Origin: Anaerotruncus rubiinfantis
Lineage (GTDB): Bacteria; Bacillota; Clostridia; Oscillospirales; Ruminococcaceae
Assembly: GCF_900078395.1 (NCBI RefSeq)
Contig: NZ_FKLA01000008.1
Coordinates: 186,001 to 250,000, forward strand
Reading direction: 5' to 3'
Length of the DNA: 64,000 bases
Each line of letters starts with the position of its first letter. The first letter of the stretch is position 1. The notes beneath the pieces were generated by a model. The model worked only from the letters and a program-made list of their open reading frames with translations. It made no database searches and was not told the origin of the DNA. Of this stretch, positions 60,947-64,000 are shown piece by piece. Both the position numbers and the translations under genes were made by a program.

Positions 60947-61456
60947 ATGAAAAAACAGTTTTTGGAATGTGGGAAAATCGTGACCACCCATGGGATCAAG
61001 GGGGAAGTCCGGGTGCAGCCCTGGTGCGACGGGCCGGATTTCCTCACGGATTTCGAAACCCTCTATTTCGACCGGGGCGAAAAACCGTTCACCGTGGAAC
61101 GCGCGCGGGCCCATAAAAACGTGGTGGTTCTCAAAATAGCGGGCGTGGACACGGTGGAGGACGCTGTGAAGCTGCGTAGCCGCACGGTTTATGTCAACCG
61201 GGACGATGTGGAGCTTGCGGAAGGGGAATCCTTCGTGCAGGATCTCATCGGGTGCGTGGTGACGGATATCGACACCGGCGCGGCGTATGGGGAAATTTAC
61301 GACGTGATGCAGACCGGCGCAAACGACGTTTACTGCCTGAAGGATGAAAAGGGGACCGAACGGCTGGTGCCGGCGATCCCGAGCGTGGTGCTCGAACGCG
61401 ACCTGGACGCGGGCATCGTCAAAATCCGTCCGCTGGAGGGGCTGTTCGATGATTAA
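60947..61456 (+). CDS. rimM: 16S rRNA processing protein RimM
   Basis: 169 aa. The N-terminal RimM domain (CGKIVTTHGIKGEVRVQPW) and the C-terminal PRC barrel (LIGCVVTDIDTGAAYGEIYD; RLVPAIPSVVLERDL) are present. RimM assists 30S head assembly with S19. The start at 60947 follows AGAGGAAA; upstream open frame crosses the hairpin and is not coding. It overlaps trmD by 8 bp. Confidence 0.96.
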   Translation: MKKQFLECGKIVTTHGIKGEVRVQPWCDGPDFLTDFETLYFDRGEKPFTVERARAHKNVVVLKIAGVDTVEDAVKLRSRTVYVNRDDVELAEGESFVQDLIGCVVTDIDTGAAYGEIYDVMQTGANDVYCLKDEKGTERLVPAIPSVVLERDLDAGIVKIRPLEGLFDD

Positions 61457-62204
61457 GATCGATATCGCGACCCTGTTCCCGCAGATGTGTGAAACGGTCG
61501 TGGGCGAAAGCATCATTGGGCGCGCGTGCAAGGCGGGATATCTGGACATCCGCTGCTGGCACATCCGGGACTACACGGTGGATAAGCACCGCAACGTCGA
61601 CGACACGCCCTACGGCCCCGGCAAAGGGATGCTCATGCAGGCCGACCCGATGTACCGCACCTGGCAGGCCGCCTGCGAAGCGCGCGGCAGCAAACCGCAT
61701 GTGATCTATCTTTCGCCGCAGGGCAGGACCCTCACCCAGCAGCGGGCGCTCGAGCTTTCGAAAATGGAGCACCTCTACCTGATGTGCGGGCATTATGAAG
61801 GGGTCGACCAGCGGGTGCTCGACGAGATTGTTGACGAGGAAATCTCGATTGGGGATTATGTGCTCACCGGCGGCGAACTGGCCGCCTTGGTGCTCTGCGA
61901 CTGCGTGGGGCGGCTCTGTCCGGGCGTGCTGGCCGATGAGAGCTGCTTTATGGAGGAGAGCCACTGGAGCGGGCTGCTCGAATATCCGCAGTATACGAAA
62001 CCGGCCGTTTGGCACGGGGTAGCGGTGCCGGAGATCATCACGAACGGCAACCACGCGGCGATCGCGCGCTGGCGGCGGGAAATGTCGCTCAAAAATACCT
62101 ATGAGAAACGGCCGGAGCTGTTGAAAACCGCCCAGCTCAACGAAAAAGATAAATGGTATCTGCGCACGCTTGGCTGGGAAGATGGCTCCATTGACGACGG
62201 GTGA
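61449..62204 (+). CDS. trmD: tRNA (guanine-N1)-methyltransferase TrmD
   Basis: 251 aa SPOUT-class enzyme that makes m1G37 to prevent frameshifting. IDIATLFPQM, DDTPYGPGKGMLMQADP, YLSPQGRTLTQ and the trefoil-knot motif MCGHYEGVDQRV, plus SIGDYVLTGGELAALV, are all diagnostic. In many Firmicutes rplS follows trmD; here a DUF554 gene follows instead. Confidence 0.97.
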   Translation: MIKIDIATLFPQMCETVVGESIIGRACKAGYLDIRCWHIRDYTVDKHRNVDDTPYGPGKGMLMQADPMYRTWQAACEARGSKPHVIYLSPQGRTLTQQRALELSKMEHLYLMCGHYEGVDQRVLDEIVDEEISIGDYVLTGGELAALVLCDCVGRLCPGVLADESCFMEESHWSGLLEYPQYTKPAVWHGVAVPEIITNGNHAAIARWRREMSLKNTYEKRPELLKTAQLNEKDKWYLRTLGWEDGSIDDG

Positions 62205-62212
62205 GGAATCGT

Positions 62213-62956
62213 ATGGGAACAATCGTAAATTCGATCGCAATCATCATCGGCGGGATGGCGGGGTTGCTTTTGCGGCGCGGAATCTCCGAAAAGGTGGAGC
62301 AGACCGCCATGAAGCTGTTGGGCCTGGCGGTTTTTATCGTGGGGATCGAGGGGGTTATCACCTCGATGGTCACGGTGCAGACGGACGGAAGCCTTTCCGC
62401 GGATGGGTCGCTGCTGCTCATCGCAAGCATGGTCGTCGGCGGGGTGCTCGGGGAAATCTGGGACATCGATGGCGCTTTGGTGCGCGGCGGCAAGCGGATT
62501 GAGGAGAAGCTCGGCCGTGAGGGCTTTGCGAAGGGATTCATCAACGCGTCGCTCGTGTTCTGCATCGGCGCCATGGCCATTGTGGGCGCGCTCAACGACG
62601 GACTTTACGGCGACAGCCAGACCCTTTATATCAAGGCGATGCTCGACTGCATCTGCGCGGTCATCCTGGCCTCGACGCTGGGCTTCGGCGTGGTGTTCTC
62701 GTTTATCCCGGTGCTGGTTTATCAAGGGGGAATCACGCTGTTCGCAGGGTTTCTCAAGCCGCTGCTCACGCCGGACGTGCGCACAAGCATCTGTATGGTG
62801 GGGTATACGATCGTGATGTGTATCGGGATCAACTTTTTGGAATTTACCAATATCCGTACCGCCAACCTGCTGCCAGCGCTGCTCGTGCCGATCCTGTACC
62901 ATATGGTGCATCCGTGGTTTTTGCAGTTTACCAACCAAATTCCATTTTTTTCGTGA
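62213..62956 (+). CDS. DUF554 family membrane protein (YqgA/YdfK type)
   Basis: 247 aa with about seven hydrophobic segments. GTIVNSIAIIIGGMAGLLLR, ITSMVTVQTDG, GGVLGEIWDIDGAL and GFINASLVFCIGAMAIVGAL are the DUF554 signature. Function unknown. The ATG at 62213 is 8 bp after the trmD stop, with GTGAGGAATCGT upstream. Confidence 0.9.
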   Translation: MGTIVNSIAIIIGGMAGLLLRRGISEKVEQTAMKLLGLAVFIVGIEGVITSMVTVQTDGSLSADGSLLLIASMVVGGVLGEIWDIDGALVRGGKRIEEKLGREGFAKGFINASLVFCIGAMAIVGALNDGLYGDSQTLYIKAMLDCICAVILASTLGFGVVFSFIPVLVYQGGITLFAGFLKPLLTPDVRTSICMVGYTIVMCIGINFLEFTNIRTANLLPALLVPILYHMVHPWFLQFTNQIPFFS

Positions 62957-63099
62957 TTTTCCGTCCGGCTTTACAGGTATGTTGCTATAATTGTTGAAAA
63001 CTTTATGGTGAACTTGCACAATCCACTCTGTTCTGTCTGTGACCCATATGGGAAACAAGCAGAAAAAGCCTGTAAATTTTAAAACACCTGTAAAAAACG

Positions 63100-63128
63100 T
63101 TGACGCTTTTTTAAAATGCGCCTATAAT
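63100..63128 (+). promoter_or_regulatory. Promoter of ptsH
   Basis: TTGACG, 17-bp spacer, TATAAT. The rest of the 229-bp gap before ptsH shows nothing recognisable. Confidence 0.85.
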
Positions 63129-63185
63129 AGTAGCATCACCTTTAATACCGTTTACATCTATACTTAGAAATAGGAGAGTATTGAA

Positions 63186-63449
63186 ATGTTTGTGAAAGAA
63201 GTAACCGTTCAGAATCAGGTAGGCTTGCACGCCCGCCCGGCAACATTCTTTATTCAGAAAGCGAATGAGTACAAGTCGTCCATCTGGGTTGAGAAAGAGG
63301 AGCGCCGCGTCAATGCGAAGAGCCTTCTTGGCGTTCTGTCGCTTGGGATCGTCGGCGGCACCAACATCCGCATCATCGCTGACGGTTCGGATGAGCAGGT
63401 TGCTGTCGAAGGACTGGTAAAATTGGTCGAGTCCGGTTTCACAGAGTAA
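63186..63449 (+). CDS. ptsH: Phosphocarrier protein HPr
   Basis: 87 aa. H15 in VGLHARPAT accepts phosphate from enzyme I for sugar uptake; S46 in NAKSLLGVLSLG is the site for HPr kinase, linking it to carbon catabolite control through CcpA. Having both residues separates it from Crh. It is a single gene with its own promoter and terminator; ptsI is not adjacent. Confidence 0.95.
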   Translation: MFVKEVTVQNQVGLHARPATFFIQKANEYKSSIWVEKEERRVNAKSLLGVLSLGIVGGTNIRIIADGSDEQVAVEGLVKLVESGFTE

Positions 63450-63458
63450 GTTCGTACG

Positions 63459-63494
63459 AAAAAAGCCCCGTTACAATTTGTAACGGGGCTTTTT
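63459..63494 (+). terminator. Terminator of ptsH
   Basis: Perfect stem AAGCCCCGTTACA/TGTAACGGGGCTT with loop ATT, flanked by A-run and TTTTT; bidirectional, so it can also serve the convergent 96-aa gene. Confidence 0.92.
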
Positions 63495-63501
63495 GCATAG
63501 A

Positions 63502-63792
63502 CTAAAGCGCGCCGATCCAGCGCAGGAGATAAACGCAGTCCTGAAAGCCCTGCCGGTAAATCAGCGGTTCGCGCAGGCCGCCGGCGGCATTTTTGGCTGC
63601 GTCGAAGCGGTTGATGAGCAGGCGTTCCTCCCCGAGCTTTTCCGCAATCAGCCGGTAAAGCGTATCGCATTCCGCGCGGGCCTCGCGAAAGTCGTCGTCA
63701 TCCTGGTGGTCCGGCAGGCTGCGGGCGCTGGAGATGGTGCAGCACTGGTTGAAATTTTCCGCAAAGCTGTTGGCGTTTATGTCGATTGGCAT
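63502..63792 (-). CDS. Conserved 96-aa protein of unknown function
   Basis: MPIDINANSFAENFNQCCTI, then DDDFREARAECDTLYRLIAE, ERLLINRFDAAKNAAGGLRE and PLIYRQGFQDCVYLLRWIGA. It looks like an all-helical cytoplasmic protein; I do not recognise a function. The ATG at 63792 follows AAAGGA by about 8 bp; the longer upstream frame crosses the candidate small RNA and is not coding. Confidence 0.7.
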   Translation of the reverse strand: MPIDINANSFAENFNQCCTISSARSLPDHQDDDDFREARAECDTLYRLIAEKLGEERLLINRFDAAKNAAGGLREPLIYRQGFQDCVYLLRWIGAL

Positions 63793-63829
63793 GAGAAAAA
63801 TCCTTTCTGTCAGAAATTTCACGTCCAGC

Positions 63830-63858
63830 TTGAAAAAACGCAGCGCACAGTGTATAAT
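63830..63858 (+). promoter_or_regulatory. Promoter of a candidate small RNA
   Basis: TTGAAA (63830-63835), 17-bp spacer, TATAAT (63853-63858), pointing away from the 96-aa gene. Confidence 0.7.
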
Positions 63859-63864
63859 ATTTAT

Positions 63865-63939
63865 GCGAGCGGTTCTTCGGAACCGGGCGTGGGGGAGAAG
63901 CGGCGTGCATTTAGGGATGTTGGCTGCTTCTCTTTTTTT
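63865..63939 (+). ncRNA. Candidate ~75-nt small RNA
   Basis: Predicted from the promoter at 63830-63858 to a Rho-independent terminator: GAGAAGCGGC (63895-63904) pairs with GCTGCTTCTC (63923-63932), then seven T. The 5' part has a hairpin CGGTTC-TTCG-GAACCG (63870-63885) with a stable UUCG tetraloop. Alternatively this is the leader of a plus-strand gene: GGGGGAG precedes a GTG at 63906 that opens a hydrophobic frame (MHLGMLAASLFLVCFVLI) to the window end. No known RNA family is recognised. Confidence 0.45.
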
Positions 63940-64000
63940 AGTCTGTTTCGTCCTCATAAAGCCGTTTGATTCTGTCCATCTGTTGGACGACCCATTTTTT
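63938..64000 (-). CDS. 3' end of an unidentified gene (partial)
   Basis: The minus-strand frame is open to the window edge and ends KKWVVQQMDRIKRLYEDETD. Only 20 residues are visible, too few to identify. Its stop overlaps the T-run of the opposing terminator, and it competes with a plus-strand frame over the same bases. Confidence 0.35.
   Translation of the reverse strand, partial: KKWVVQQMDRIKRLYEDETD

Overview
The window is chromosomal DNA from a GC-rich, endospore-forming Clostridia. It carries the spoIIAA-spoIIAB-sigF operon, rex, a tepA-ylzJ-uppP-ftsK cluster, a YtrA-type GntR/ABC operon, class B sortase and HPr. Codon use and gene content suggest an Oscillospiraceae/Ruminococcaceae-type gut bacterium; this is inference, and no rRNA or tRNA gene is present to test it.

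Layout. 1-7.4 kb (+): end of a sugar isomerase gene, a 2-hydroxyacid dehydrogenase, valS, folC and the sigma-F operon. 7.4-8.1 kb: non-coding, hairpin-rich DNA with a possible decayed ORF. 8.1-20.1 kb: AT-rich accessory DNA. It holds a stand-alone SRA-like modified-DNA reader, then an element of about 11.5 kb inserted at the 3' end of guaA. The element carries a class 2 OLD nuclease plus UvrD-like helicase pair (Gabija-like), a decayed overlapping gene, a large Upf1-like helicase fused to a PD-(D/E)XK-like nuclease, and then an integrase, a HELGH metallopeptidase, a small excisionase-like HTH and a second integrase next to guaA. Candidate att cores and paired arm-type sites at both ends support these limits.

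20.1-36.8 kb: guaA, a cyclase, a DUF378 protein, sortase B, pyk, a GntR-ABC-permease operon, cardiolipin synthase, galE, a ComEC-like hydrolase, three paralogous XRE regulators in two transcription units, and a YgiQ radical SAM protein. 36.8-37.5 kb: a gene-free stretch with two copies of a structured dispersed repeat and a 49-bp tandem repeat. 37.5-43.8 kb (-): ftsK, uppP, ylzJ, tepA, a flavoprotein and dCMP deaminase. 44-50 kb: rsmA, rex, isocitrate dehydrogenase, a sigma-region-4 HTH gene that lacks a start codon, a second full copy of the structured repeat, an Ig-like protein and ychF. 50-57 kb: a two-component system followed by an HtrA protease, then lipid and membrane genes. 57-64 kb: cysK, the ylxM-ffh-rpsP-khpA-rimM-trmD translation/secretion cluster, ptsH and a candidate small RNA.

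The most interesting items are the guaA-integrated defence island with an uncharacterised helicase-nuclease, and the dispersed repeat whose copies keep the same hairpins while the paired bases change, which suggests a structured RNA or mobile hairpin element.
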